Positions 31,439 through 40,774 of a stretch of DNA of 53,668 nucleotides are shown piece by piece. The position numbers and the translations under genes are program-made. The notes under the pieces were generated by a model that searched no databases, had not been told where the DNA came from, and saw only the letters and a program-made list of their open reading frames with translations. The DNA comes from Bdellovibrionota bacterium (GTDB lineage Bacteria; Bdellovibrionota; UBA1018; CAUJDS01). How positions within the stretch are numbered: position 1 is the stretch's first letter; each line of letters starts with the position of its first letter. The stretch is taken from NCBI GenBank assembly GCA_963169695.1, contig CAUJDS010000048.1, positions 1 through 53,668 on the forward strand. Reading direction: 5' to 3'.

Positions 31439-32842
31439 ATGCATCCCAAGGATGGTTTGAGCATCAGAAAGCGAGAGCCACTCAAGGTTCTCAGTGGAAG
31501 AGGCTTGATTCACCTAGCCTTTTCATTTGGTATGATCGCAGGGTCATCTATCTCTGCGCGTGCGACGCCAGTATCAGGATCATCCGGTTACGTGGGAGTC
31601 GAGTCCCTTGGATTCCTGCGAAACTCCTCAGATCGAAAACTGACTGGTGCTACTTTGGCACTGGCTCCACGCCTCTCGATTGAAGGTGGCAGTGTGGAAG
31701 CAACGGGCGAGATCTTGGGCGCCGTATTTCTAGACGATGCTTCTTCTGCAACGCTTGAAGTTCCGGAAGCGTTTGTAGGCTCGGGTCCAAGGCTTATGCC
31801 GCATCATCGGCTCTATATAGGGCGAAAAAGGCTCTCTTGGAGTCAGGCCGACGAAGACTGGTCGATGGGTGTCTGGTCACCGCGCTTTCTTTGGGATCCT
31901 CTCAAACCGACACCTATTGGAATGACGGGTCTCTTTTATACTTACCAAAGCAAGTATTGGAAGGTCAGTGCCTATGGATCTCCTGTTTCGGTTCCGGAGC
32001 GTGGCGCTCCAATGAGGGAAGACCGAGGCAAATTCAGTTCTAGCAGCCCCTACTACGTTCCATTGCCAGACAAAGTAATCTTTCAAGAACGAGAAATAGA
32101 TATCCGCTATCGCATCAACATGCCTGGACTGAAGGAGACACTCCTACGTCCTGGTGCCGCAGTTTCGGTGCGAGTTGGGGAGGAAGATCGAGGCATATGG
32201 TCTCGCTTGTCTTATGGATTTCTCCCCATCCATCAGCCCGACCTTACTTTGGATGCTATCATTGATTCACCAAGTCTAACGCTTGAGGCTAGTGTCACCC
32301 CGCGCTTTTTGAGTCACCACCTTGTCACTTCGGAAGTGGGATTTCAGGATTCCAGCTGGTCAGCTTACGGCTCACTGACCCGAGAAATTCCAATGGGAGA
32401 GTCAGTGCCGGTCAATCGCATCTACCAGCCGATGGGGCCCGCTACGATTGCCGTTCTAGGAGGCACTTTGCGGCTCGCGCATGGTTGGTCCTTCTCTCAG
32501 CAATGGCTCAACGTGGTCGAAAAGAAGGGCCCGGGTCCAGATACTGATTTGTCGGTGGATCTGTATTCTCGATTTCCTTACCGACAGGCCGTTCGCAGCT
32601 TGATGAAAGTAGAATCTGGTTATCGAGTATCCTATGCAGCAGATTGGACCTATGACTACCTCAATCGAAGTTCGATGCTTTCCCTAGATATCGACTATAT
32701 TCTAACCCGGAAGGGCGATGGAAAGACTGGTTGGTCTCTCAATTTGGGCACCGACTGGTTTAGCTCAGCAAGTGTCAAAGGTTTGATAGGTCAGTATCGC
32801 GGGGACGACCGAATTAGGGGGAAGCTTAGCTATGCGTTTTAG
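31439..32842 (+). CDS. Outer-membrane porin-like protein of unknown function
   Basis: A protein of 467 residues from the ATG at 31439, with AGGAGA about 12 bases upstream. A TTG at 31292 opens the same frame 49 codons earlier, but that part is not signal-like. A long basic N-region (MHPKDGLSIRKREPLKVL) precedes a hydrophobic stretch and a cut site near SARA. The mature part has many beta strands with aromatic residues (HHRLYIGRKRLSWSQADEDW, YQSKYWKVSAYGSPVSVP, WSAYGSLTREIPMG, GWSFSQQWLNVVE) and ends in LSYAF with C-terminal Phe, as outer-membrane barrels do. It overlaps the following lipoprotein gene by 11 bases, so the two probably act together. Confidence 0.72.
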   Translation: MHPKDGLSIRKREPLKVLSGRGLIHLAFSFGMIAGSSISARATPVSGSSGYVGVESLGFLRNSSDRKLTGATLALAPRLSIEGGSVEATGEILGAVFLDDASSATLEVPEAFVGSGPRLMPHHRLYIGRKRLSWSQADEDWSMGVWSPRFLWDPLKPTPIGMTGLFYTYQSKYWKVSAYGSPVSVPERGAPMREDRGKFSSSSPYYVPLPDKVIFQEREIDIRYRINMPGLKETLLRPGAAVSVRVGEEDRGIWSRLSYGFLPIHQPDLTLDAIIDSPSLTLEASVTPRFLSHHLVTSEVGFQDSSWSAYGSLTREIPMGESVPVNRIYQPMGPATIAVLGGTLRLAHGWSFSQQWLNVVEKKGPGPDTDLSVDLYSRFPYRQAVRSLMKVESGYRVSYAADWTYDYLNRSSMLSLDIDYILTRKGDGKTGWSLNLGTDWFSSASVKGLIGQYRGDDRIRGKLSYAF

Positions 32843-35060
32843 GCGTGGCTCATCAGCACAGTCTCACCTTATGAGTTGGAGCCTATCCGCCATTGGGGCA
32901 CTCGTCCTTTTTTCTGGGTGCGGAGCCCTCGGAGATCGCGAGGGCTTCGATCGATTCCTGCGCTATGCATCGGATCAAACCGGGTGTTTGAATCAGCTCG
33001 ATACACAGGCTGAGCAATTTATAGATGGCACATTATCTCAAGAAGAAGTGAACAAGGTATTCAACTGTCAGACCGATTCTTTAAAGCTCTTTCAAAAATA
33101 TGTGAAAGGTTCAGACAACGGCTCGTATACCGTAGATGATCTTTACGCATTGACCACAAAGATTCTTATAACGAAGTCAGATGTATCCAAGTTATTGGTG
33201 CAGTCCTTATTTCAATTGAAAACTTCACTTTTTGGCGGTGATGCTGCTCGGATCACGCCAACTGAGCTGGCTTTAGTTGTCAACCTCATCGAGACGCTAA
33301 GGGGGCAGGCACTTAAGCTTCTAGCACTGATCAGGGAATACCAACTTCACCCAAGTCCTCAAACGGCCGAGGACTTTGCTAGTCAGATTTCAGAAAGCGG
33401 TCGAGCCATTGGAGATATGTTGGGTCTCAATCGTGCGGGAGGATTCTCTGTTTCGGATGCGATGACTCTTATTCGCGAAGTGAAGCGAGTCTTTAAGAGT
33501 GACTTTCAACTCGATGTCATACCCTTCCTATTCAAAATGAAGGCATTGATACTAGGTGGAGATGTCGAACTCATCGAGAGTCTTACATGGAGAACTTTGT
33601 TAGGCAGTGTCAGCGATTGGGGTGGAATACTTTTGTCATTAAAGCAATTCCAACGAGAAAAATTTGAAAGTTCGGATGCACACTTTTTTTACGGCAAAAG
33701 ACTAGCTGATCGTGCCTTTCAAGCCCTACAAAAAACCTTCTCTGTCCATAGCGGAAGCATTGATCTCCCGCTTCTTGATGCATTACTGGAAGCGCTTCCT
33801 GATCGGTACCTTGTCTTATCCAATTCACTTGATATCGATCGAAACGTAATCAAGAAAGCTCTTAGGCCCTTCTTCTCGAGACTGTTGGAGGGTGGTGATC
33901 GTACGGGGATTCCTTCTAAGATATTGGACGTAATATTTCTCAATTTTGATCGTTGGTTGCGTTCCGAACACCACCTAGAAAAGATATTTGAAACGAATGG
34001 AATGAATCCTCTGAGCACAACTCCACAGACATTTCGACGAACCGCCATCAACTATGCAAGTCACTTGGATGCAACTGGCGTTGCTGACGTCAATCGCTTA
34101 ATTGCGCTTGCTGAAAATTACAGGCCCCTTTTTCGCCCCAATGAGCACAGCATCCGATTCGACGGCGGAAAATTCAATCACTCGCTTCATAGCCTCAGAT
34201 TGCTCAATTGGATGAATCTGATTGTCAATCACTTGATGCGCACCTATGCATCCTACCCCGATAAAAAGCTGGGAGGCGTTGGAGACTTCAAAGCTATTTT
34301 TGAAGATTACGCGTGGTTGGGTTTTGAGTTTGGCGTAACGGATCCACGAGTCGCGAATATTGATGAACGTCGATTTAGGGAGGCGAATCTCTTTGGCTAT
34401 TCGAGCAATGGAGATGAATTTTTTGACGAAATGGAAGCGACTTATTACGTCGCTACCATCTATTCCATAAAAGGAATGGCTTCTCGGATGTTGGAGGTTT
34501 CTGAAGAGGCTTGTAAATCCAATGAAAGGGATGAGTTCGGCATCTACCTTCGAGACATTCAATGCTTCAGGGAGCAGGTTTTTTCGCACATCGAGACGGT
34601 ATTTGAGAATATGCCCTCGTGGGTCGCTTTCTATAAAGGCTTAAACGCACACCAGAAGCTAGATCTTCAAATAGTGCTAGAGAAAGCAGGTAGAGCCAAT
34701 GGCTATAGCGCGGATCCTATTGGGGGGTACGACGTTGATGTGATCGCAGGAATCGTTCATTATATTGAAGTTCTTTTTGACCGCTTCAATGGCAATCGAT
34801 CTGTTAACCTCAACTTAGCAGATATTCGGGCCGCGTTTCCCGTATTTAAGAAAACTATTGCCAGACTCGGTGATCTTGATCTCAACGATAGTGGAAAAAT
34901 CGAAGCGGTCTTTACCTACCTCGTCAAGTACGGCGAGGCTCCGAAGACAGATTTTTCAGGATCGGCAGCCTTCCTTTGGTGGTGGATGCGGTCGGCATTT
35001 TGGTCAATTGATGCCTCAAGAGCAGACATCTATCGTATCGTGTCTTTGTTTAGCCAATGA
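32832..35060 (+). CDS. Large helical lipoprotein of unknown function
   Basis: A 742-residue protein with a lipobox signal: MRFRRGSSAQSHLMSWSLSA, then IGALVLFSGC with lipidated Cys30. The mature part is mostly helical, with repeated units of similar look, among them LVNLIETLRGQALKLLALIR, LPLLDALLEALPDRY and KKALRPFFSRLLEGGD, and a WWWMRSAFW stretch near the end. No enzyme motif was seen. It follows the porin-like gene with an 11-base overlap and resembles the large orphan lipoproteins common in Bdellovibrio relatives. The last 45 bases overlap the RecQ-like gene on the other strand. It may be anchored in the outer membrane as partner of the porin-like protein; this is inferred from position only. 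Confidence 0.7.
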   Translation: MRFRRGSSAQSHLMSWSLSAIGALVLFSGCGALGDREGFDRFLRYASDQTGCLNQLDTQAEQFIDGTLSQEEVNKVFNCQTDSLKLFQKYVKGSDNGSYTVDDLYALTTKILITKSDVSKLLVQSLFQLKTSLFGGDAARITPTELALVVNLIETLRGQALKLLALIREYQLHPSPQTAEDFASQISESGRAIGDMLGLNRAGGFSVSDAMTLIREVKRVFKSDFQLDVIPFLFKMKALILGGDVELIESLTWRTLLGSVSDWGGILLSLKQFQREKFESSDAHFFYGKRLADRAFQALQKTFSVHSGSIDLPLLDALLEALPDRYLVLSNSLDIDRNVIKKALRPFFSRLLEGGDRTGIPSKILDVIFLNFDRWLRSEHHLEKIFETNGMNPLSTTPQTFRRTAINYASHLDATGVADVNRLIALAENYRPLFRPNEHSIRFDGGKFNHSLHSLRLLNWMNLIVNHLMRTYASYPDKKLGGVGDFKAIFEDYAWLGFEFGVTDPRVANIDERRFREANLFGYSSNGDEFFDEMEATYYVATIYSIKGMASRMLEVSEEACKSNERDEFGIYLRDIQCFREQVFSHIETVFENMPSWVAFYKGLNAHQKLDLQIVLEKAGRANGYSADPIGGYDVDVIAGIVHYIEVLFDRFNGNRSVNLNLADIRAAFPVFKKTIARLGDLDLNDSGKIEAVFTYLVKYGEAPKTDFSGSAAFLWWWMRSAFWSIDASRADIYRIVSLFSQ

Positions 35061-36143
35061 AGGACCGTTGAAGTAGGACTCTAGTGCTTGGGCCTTTGAT
35101 TCAGATGTATGAAGGAGTTCGTAAAGTTCACCCAAGTGCCGCTTTCCGCGTTCCGTGCGATTCATCCAACTCATCCGCTGAAAGTCTTCATCACTCCAGA
35201 GAACAGCAGCATGCCCTACTCCACCATTCCTAGCCGTGCGGCCCAAGTATTGAGCTAGTGAAGTAATCGACCAAGGGGCTTCGTAGAGAAGGACCCAGCT
35301 TACAAAATCAAAATCAAGCCCCATAGCAAAAGCGGAAGTCGTAAATAGAACATCTATTCCTTCTTCTAGAAATCGTCGTTCAATTTCCATTCTCTCTTCA
35401 CGCGCAAGGCCTGCGTGATAGTAGGTTCGTCTGAGTTGAGAAGTATTTAGCAAATCAGTCAGATTGGCAGCACTATCTCTCGTCAGGCAGAAAACGAGTC
35501 CTTTGCCCGGCCGATCTTGAATCCAGTCTCTTGCGACCGAAGGCCGTAAGACGCGTTGGCACCTAAGTACATCTAGATGCAATTTTTCTGGCAGAGCAAA
35601 ACCACCCATAAAATGACTTGGTTTTGGCAATTTCTTTACTAATTTTTCTCGATCCTGTGGAGCGAGCGTGGCAGAAAGCCAGAGTGATCGGCTGGGCTGG
35701 GTTGTTTCAATCCAATCCAAAATTTTACCGTAGTGTGGGCGAAAAGTTTCACCCCACTCAAAAAGACAGTGGCATTCATCAATGACAACGAGGTCCGGCC
35801 TCCACCCTTGAAGACTGCTTGTAGCAGCGTGAGAATGGAGGTGCATGAGCCTTTCCGGACTCATGATCCATAATTCGGGCTTCCGCCGGGCTTGCAAGGA
35901 GAGGAGCTTCGGGATTTCATTGATGTGAGCTTCAATTCCAAACTGAATTGCCCTTTCCTTTTGTTGCCTTGCAAGCGCGGTGAGGGGCGTAATTAAGAGC
36001 GTGCGCCAGCGGGATTTTCGAGTGAGGTATTGATAAATTAAGCTTTTTCCTGAGCCTGTGCCCGCGAGACATACGAGGTGGCCTGGATCTTTCAAACGGT
36101 TGATGGCCTCTAACTGAAATGGTCGAAGATTAGGAAAAAGCAT
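35016..36143 (-). CDS. Minimal RecQ-like DEAD/DEAH helicase
   Basis: A superfamily 2 helicase core of 375 residues, closest to RecQ. Motifs: PFQLEAINRL (motif 0), Walker A AGTGSGKS near 27-34, LLITPLTALARQQ, the Walker B box IDECHCLFEWGETFRPHY, the SAT motif LWLSATLAPQ, GLVFCLTRDSA, YYHAGLAREER, LFTTSAFAMGLDF (motif V) and QYLGRTARNG (motif VI, with the arginine finger). The zinc-binding RQC and HRDC domains of RecQ are absent, so it is a bare motor. It is either a small RecQ relative or has a different role. It overlaps the lipoprotein gene by 45 bases. Confidence 0.85.
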   Translation of the reverse strand: MLFPNLRPFQLEAINRLKDPGHLVCLAGTGSGKSLIYQYLTRKSRWRTLLITPLTALARQQKERAIQFGIEAHINEIPKLLSLQARRKPELWIMSPERLMHLHSHAATSSLQGWRPDLVVIDECHCLFEWGETFRPHYGKILDWIETTQPSRSLWLSATLAPQDREKLVKKLPKPSHFMGGFALPEKLHLDVLRCQRVLRPSVARDWIQDRPGKGLVFCLTRDSAANLTDLLNTSQLRRTYYHAGLAREERMEIERRFLEEGIDVLFTTSAFAMGLDFDFVSWVLLYEAPWSITSLAQYLGRTARNGGVGHAAVLWSDEDFQRMSWMNRTERGKRHLGELYELLHTSESKAQALESYFNGPSLAKQRHDTIDVCS

Positions 36144-36192
36144 GGGTGCCTCCTTTAGTAGGAAGTAGTTATGCGATTCCTATGCCAGGAGA

Positions 36193-37206
36193 TTAGGAGT
36201 ACTGAACTTCCTCTAGAAACTGCTCGGTGCTTTGATTTCCTTTGAAACGCAAATAGACAAACCCACCAACCACACCAATTGCTATTTGAAAAATCAGATA
36301 GAGGTTGAAAACATCAGCTCCCCGTTGGGAGCCCAAAAGAGAATAGAGAGCGAGGAAGGCAGCGTGGCCGGTACCAACTCCCGCTGGCATAACTGGGAGT
36401 GCTGTGAAGAAAAGTCCCAATGGAACAATAATCGCAAGCGCCAAGGGATGTAACTGCGTGTCACCAAGGGCATAAGTAAATTCAATGCAAGTGAAGGTCA
36501 CTAACAAATGGATAAGAAAAGAAATGCTCAAGCTTAAAAAAACAGCGCTTCGTTCGTCATGATAACTCCTAATCCCATGATAGATTCGGAACAAAGACTG
36601 TTGCAGCTTTCCATTTTTCTGCTTGGAATCGAGGTAGCGGAAAATAGGGTCCCGCGATTCTTTTACCGTTAGGAGTAGAACATAGAAGGCTAAGACGGCC
36701 ACACTTGCCAGAAGCACAATGGATCTTAGCGAATTCATCAGGGTTCCCATCCAGGGTTGATGACCGGAAAGTAAAATGGCTGAAAAAGAAACGAGTGCAA
36801 GCGCAGAAACTCCCACAACCCGATCAAACAAAATACTGCTCAAGGAATAAGCGCGCTTTCCTGGCGCGTCCTTGGCTACATAAAACGCTTTGATGACATC
36901 CCCACTGATCGCACCTGGTAGAGCGATATTAAAAAAGATTCCTACCATCGCCAATTCAGAAACCCTTCGAAGACTTAGCCGAATACCTTGTGCATTGAGG
37001 AGTACCCGCCATCGAACGATTCCTAAGAATGCCGTCAGTGCAAGTGCTCCATAAGCTGGCAAGGTGTATTGCCAGCGAAAGAATGCCGTTTTAGTTCCTT
37101 CCAAGGAAAGCAGTCCTCTTTGCGCCAGAAAAGTCAGGAGGCCCACGACAAGGAGGCTGCGAATTGCGAGGCTAAGCCATTTTCTTAATTTTGGTTTCTT
37201 TGTCAT
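36193..37206 (-). CDS. YbhN/UPF0104-family integral membrane protein
   Basis: A 337-residue protein with about eight hydrophobic helices, of the lysylphosphatidylglycerol synthase N-terminal/UPF0104 fold. Marks: FLGIVRWRVLLNAQGI, FFNIALPGAISGDVIKAFYV (a conserved loop), SILFDRVVGVSALAL and LPVMPAGVGTGHAAFLALYS. Members often sit with lipid or LPS glycosylation genes and may move lipids. Here it follows the amidotransferase gene, with a 35-base overlap, and a WaaE-like glycosyltransferase, so an envelope role is plausible. The RecQ-like gene follows after 49 bases and may be a separate unit. Confidence 0.85.
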   Translation of the reverse strand: MTKKPKLRKWLSLAIRSLLVVGLLTFLAQRGLLSLEGTKTAFFRWQYTLPAYGALALTAFLGIVRWRVLLNAQGIRLSLRRVSELAMVGIFFNIALPGAISGDVIKAFYVAKDAPGKRAYSLSSILFDRVVGVSALALVSFSAILLSGHQPWMGTLMNSLRSIVLLASVAVLAFYVLLLTVKESRDPIFRYLDSKQKNGKLQQSLFRIYHGIRSYHDERSAVFLSLSISFLIHLLVTFTCIEFTYALGDTQLHPLALAIIVPLGLFFTALPVMPAGVGTGHAAFLALYSLLGSQRGADVFNLYLIFQIAIGVVGGFVYLRFKGNQSTEQFLEEVQYS

Positions 37207-37816
37207 CGTAGATCGACTCTAGAAAGTTTTTTAGTATCTGTAAACACGGCCCTTCTAACTCGGGGCGCTCATCCGCCTTTTCTGGATGGAATTGAACACC
37301 ATAGGTCCGACTGGCTTCGATATGGAAGGCCTGGACGTCACATTGAGTCGAGCGAGCCAAGATCCTCGCCTGTGGAGGAAGTTGAGTGACTTCTTCGCCA
37401 TGATTAGCTGGAACCCAAAGGGTGGGGTCGATTCCCTTCCAAAGGAGTGATTCGGTAGTTTGCTGCACGGTGATCCAACCTCGTTCTGGATTCTTCGAAG
37501 GACAGAGGTTTTCCTTTCCATAGATTGCTCGAATGAGGAGTTGGTGCCCAAAACAAATTCCAAGAATAGGAAGTCTGCCCTGGTGTGCCTTAGCGAGAAG
37601 TTTCTCAAGCGCAACTACCCACGGGCTCTGATCAAAAGCAGAAGTTTTTGAACCTGAAATAACGATGGCATCCACCTCCTTCCAATGAGGCAATGACGAG
37701 TCCAGCGCATGGTAGACCGCAAACAGCCTCTGTGTGGCAGCTTTTTGAAGTTGACGAAGCAACCTAGGCGCTCCACGGTCTTCTGGATCCACATGACAGT
37801 CAATCACGGCAATCAT
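37172..37816 (-). CDS. Class I glutamine amidotransferase
   Basis: A 214-residue stand-alone amidotransferase resembling GMP-synthase-like glutaminases. Catalytic triad: Cys88 in GICFGHQ, with His177 and Glu179 in GVQFHPE. The glycine-rich oxyanion strand is AIVISGSKTSA. It has no synthetase domain, so its partner or substrate is unknown. Its start overlaps the stop of the glycosyltransferase gene by one base (TAATG), and its end overlaps the membrane protein gene by 35 bases, so the three form one unit. Confidence 0.85.
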   Translation of the reverse strand: MIAVIDCHVDPEDRGAPRLLRQLQKAATQRLFAVYHALDSSLPHWKEVDAIVISGSKTSAFDQSPWVVALEKLLAKAHQGRLPILGICFGHQLLIRAIYGKENLCPSKNPERGWITVQQTTESLLWKGIDPTLWVPANHGEEVTQLPPQARILARSTQCDVQAFHIEASRTYGVQFHPEKADERPELEGPCLQILKNFLESIYDDKETKIKKMA

Positions 37817-38577
37817 TAAGTGAAGTCTCGGTCATAGAAGTAAGCGTATTTCAAAAAGACGCTATGAGCCGCATTCACTGAAATAATAAATCCTGGAATG
37901 CCATCCAGAAATCCTCTCTTGATAAAATAAGTTTCGAGAAATTTACTAATTGGCTTCCATAGCAATTTCACCAGTCGAGGGCCGGCCCCTTGAGAGCGGA
38001 GCTGTTGATGCCCAATCCAAGAATACCTCAAGTTGGTATCCATCTGCTCTCGGATCGAAGAAAAAGGATAGTGGCAAATGGGTTGAAGGAGCTTTCCTAC
38101 GGGTCCTTCAACGTTCCATTTTTCGTGGAGCATGGGCTCCGTCCAAGTAGCGGATTCCTTTTTCGCAAGTCGGACTAGGCGATTGGGGTACCAGCCTCCG
38201 TGGCGAATCCAACGTCCCATATAAAAGGTTTTGCGTGGCATGTGATAGGCAACTTCAGGACGAAGGGATTCCGGCTGGTCCAGAATCGTCTGAATTTCAG
38301 TTGCCAATTCTATGGGGACTTCTTCATCGGCATCAATGTTGAGAACCCAAGAATACTTTGCCTGAGCCTGAGCAAAATTCTTTTGGACGCCATATCCTTT
38401 CCAATCATTATGGAAGACCTTTGCGCCGTACCTTTTGGCAATCTCCAGGGTCTTGTCCTGACTTCCACTATCAACTATGATGACCTCATCTACCCATGCC
38501 AAGCTTTTTAGGGCTCTCTCTAGGTTCCGTTCCTCATCGAGGGTAATAATTGTGGCGGACAAAGGTGCCTTGGGCAT
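37816..38577 (-). CDS. WaaE/KdtX-like glycosyltransferase, family 2
   Basis: A 253-residue cytoplasmic-face glycosyltransferase likely to add a sugar to the LPS core. The N-terminal GT-A fold reads SATIITLDEERNLERALKSL and AWVDEVIIVDSGSQDKTLEI. The metal site is NIDADEEVP with DAD at 82-84. KTFYMGRWIRHGGWYPNRLV, followed by RLAKKESATWTEPMLHEKW, is the WaaE-type acceptor region. A C-terminal amphipathic part may sit at the membrane. It is divergent from ugd (59-base gap) and heads a unit with the amidotransferase and YbhN-type genes. The donor may be UDP-glucose or a relative; this is inferred. Confidence 0.88.
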   Translation of the reverse strand: MPKAPLSATIITLDEERNLERALKSLAWVDEVIIVDSGSQDKTLEIAKRYGAKVFHNDWKGYGVQKNFAQAQAKYSWVLNIDADEEVPIELATEIQTILDQPESLRPEVAYHMPRKTFYMGRWIRHGGWYPNRLVRLAKKESATWTEPMLHEKWNVEGPVGKLLQPICHYPFSSIREQMDTNLRYSWIGHQQLRSQGAGPRLVKLLWKPISKFLETYFIKRGFLDGIPGFIISVNAAHSVFLKYAYFYDRDFT

Positions 38578-38636
38578 CCAAAAAGGCTAGCATAAGATGC
38601 GGTTTTTTGGGAGTAATCCAGACTGGAGTTGCAAGA

Positions 38637-39953
38637 ATGAATGTCGCAGTAATTGGTACCGGATATGTTGGACTGGTCGCGGGAGCATGTTTTGCCGATA
38701 GTGGCAATAGTGTTTGGTGCGTTGACAAAGACCTCAGTAAACTTGATCGCCTTCGTGCCGGGGAGCTTCCCATTTACGAACCAGGGCTTGACCAAATTGT
38801 TGAGCGTTCGATTCGTAGTGAGCGCCTCAAGTTTACGACCTCCATCGCTCAAGCGGTCACTTCGGCGGAAATCGTATTTATTGCTGTCGGTACTCCTCCC
38901 GGAGAGAAGGGCCTTCCCGATGTGCGGGATGTTAAGACCGTGGCTCTGGAAATAGGAAAACACCTCACGTCTTATACTATCATTGTTAATAAATCGACGA
39001 TGCCGGTAGGATTCCATCAGGCCGTTGCACAGTGGATTGGAGAGAACGCACAAGCGGCATTCGATGTTGTAAGCAACCCCGAATTTTTGCGTGAAGGATC
39101 TGCCGTAGAAGATTTTGTCAAACCTGATCGAGTAGTCATTGGTACAGAGAAAGAATCTGTTTACCAAAAACTCTGTGAGCTCTATTCCCCTTTTGTTCTC
39201 CAAGGTAATCCTATTATAAAAATGGACCCTGTTTCAGCAGAGCTAACTAAGTATGCGTGCAATGCTTTTTTGGCAGCACGCATTAGCTTTATGAATGAAC
39301 TTTCGCAGCTTTGTGAGGCTTTCGGTGGAGACATAGAAGAAGTACGTGAAGGGATGAGTACTGATTTTAGAATTGGTAAGCACTTTCTTTATGCTGGCGC
39401 TGGATACGGGGGCTCTTGTTTTCCGAAGGATGTCAAAGCACTCATTGGTATTGCACAAACTCGAGGCGTGGAGTTGCTGATTCCGCAAGCCACAGAAACG
39501 ATCAATGCTAGGCAAAAGCAGTTACTCGCTCGGAAAGTCAAAGCTCATTTTGGTGGGGACTTAAAGGGCAAGACGTTTGCATTTTGGGGGCTTTCCTTTA
39601 AGCCCAATACGGATGATATGAGAGAAGCCCCATCGCTTGAAATTGCGCGTGAACTTTTAGACGCGGGCGCAAGGGTGAAGGCATACGATCCGGTTGCACA
39701 TTCGGCAGCAAAATCAGTGCTAGACGCTCGAGTGGAATATTGTCAGTCCATCTATCAGGCCTCCGAAGGCGCAGATGCTGCCTTATTGATTACAGAATGG
39801 AATGAGTTTCGACAGCCTGATTGGAAGCGTGTTCAGTCTTGCCTCAAACAGAAAGTCCTTTTTGACGGAAGAAATATCTATTCGCCGGAAGTCATCAAAG
39901 CCATGGGCTTCAAATATTTTGGGATAGGGCGTCGTCTGAGCGACGCTCTTTGA
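38637..39953 (+). CDS. ugd: UDP-glucose 6-dehydrogenase
   Basis: Oxidises UDP-glucose to UDP-glucuronate with two NAD, a precursor for surface polysaccharides. The 438-residue protein starts MNVAVIGTGYVGLVAGACFA (ATG 38637, GGAG upstream; an open frame to 38550 is not protein-like). It contains FIAVGTPPGEKGLPD, VVSNPEFLREGSAVEDF, AELTKYACNAFLAARISFMN and the catalytic Cys261 in GYGGSCFPKD, then FWGLSFKPNTDDMREAPS. All family residues look intact. It is surrounded by glycosyltransferase genes on the other strand; its last 44 bases overlap one of them. Confidence 0.97.
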   Translation: MNVAVIGTGYVGLVAGACFADSGNSVWCVDKDLSKLDRLRAGELPIYEPGLDQIVERSIRSERLKFTTSIAQAVTSAEIVFIAVGTPPGEKGLPDVRDVKTVALEIGKHLTSYTIIVNKSTMPVGFHQAVAQWIGENAQAAFDVVSNPEFLREGSAVEDFVKPDRVVIGTEKESVYQKLCELYSPFVLQGNPIIKMDPVSAELTKYACNAFLAARISFMNELSQLCEAFGGDIEEVREGMSTDFRIGKHFLYAGAGYGGSCFPKDVKALIGIAQTRGVELLIPQATETINARQKQLLARKVKAHFGGDLKGKTFAFWGLSFKPNTDDMREAPSLEIARELLDAGARVKAYDPVAHSAAKSVLDARVEYCQSIYQASEGADAALLITEWNEFRQPDWKRVQSCLKQKVLFDGRNIYSPEVIKAMGFKYFGIGRRLSDAL

Positions 39954-40764
39954 GGATTCCATTCTCGCAACGTTTGTAGTCAAAATTCTGTAACATTCGC
40001 GCGTATTCAGCACGAGCTTCTGCAGTCGCTTCTCTGGGTGTGTGGTACAGGTGGTATTGCACCGCAAGCGCCTTTGTACCTTTGAGTGACGCTCCTGCGT
40101 TTCTGAGGCGAATAAAGAGATCACCATCTTCACCCCAATAGGTAGTAAATTTTTCGTCATATCCATTCACTTCAAGGAGGAGCGATGGAGAGGTAGAAAA
40201 ATTCGACCCGATCAAGTCGGGGACATCCGTTCGGCCTAGCCATTGTGCTAGGTACGGTTGAACCACTCGAACCGCTCGAAATATCGCGCGACTATCGCGA
40301 CGAATCGCAGACAAAAGCAAACGCCAGCTCATTCCTCGATTGATGCGCGGAATGTCCTTCTCTTCAATTTCAGCGGAAAAGCGGGGGCCAAGTTCCACAC
40401 GCCTACCCATGAGGACTTGGCGAGGGCCAGCTAGGTGGAAGGTAAAATGGTCCTCAATAAACTTTTGATGAACAAAAGTGTCCCCATCGATGCAAATAGC
40501 GAGGTCAAATTTCTGAATGTCTCTAAATACATCGTTATGAATCTTTGATTTTCGAAATCCCTGATCGTCTTGCCAATAATGGTGCAACCTACCTGCAAAT
40601 TCATTTTGAAATGCGGCAATCTTCTCTCGTGTTTCTGCGGTAGAGCCATCGTCCGCTACAAAAATCTCAAAATCGCTATGGGTTTGGTTCGTCAATGATT
40701 TGAGACAAAAACCTAAGTAACGCGGATTATTGTACGTACTAATGACTACCGCAATACGCTTCAT
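39910..40764 (-). CDS. Glycosyltransferase family 2 with galactosyltransferase-type C-terminus
   Basis: A protein of about 284 residues starting at MKRIAVVISTYNNPRYLGFC. I chose ATG 40764, which has a GAGGT ribosome site eight bases upstream; the ATG at 40782 is also in frame. The GT-A core has VADDGSTAETREKI and the metal site ICIDGDTFVH. The C-terminal YWGEDGDLFIRLRNAG is the family acceptor-domain motif. It is the last gene of the long reverse-strand run, starting ten bases after the stop of the previous glycosyltransferase. Its last 44 bases overlap ugd on the other strand. The sugar is unknown. Confidence 0.85.
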   Translation of the reverse strand: MKRIAVVISTYNNPRYLGFCLKSLTNQTHSDFEIFVADDGSTAETREKIAAFQNEFAGRLHHYWQDDQGFRKSKIHNDVFRDIQKFDLAICIDGDTFVHQKFIEDHFTFHLAGPRQVLMGRRVELGPRFSAEIEEKDIPRINRGMSWRLLLSAIRRDSRAIFRAVRVVQPYLAQWLGRTDVPDLIGSNFSTSPSLLLEVNGYDEKFTTYWGEDGDLFIRLRNAGASLKGTKALAVQYHLYHTPREATAEARAEYARMLQNFDYKRCENGILKERRSDDALSQNI

Positions 40765-40774
40765 CTCAGTCACC

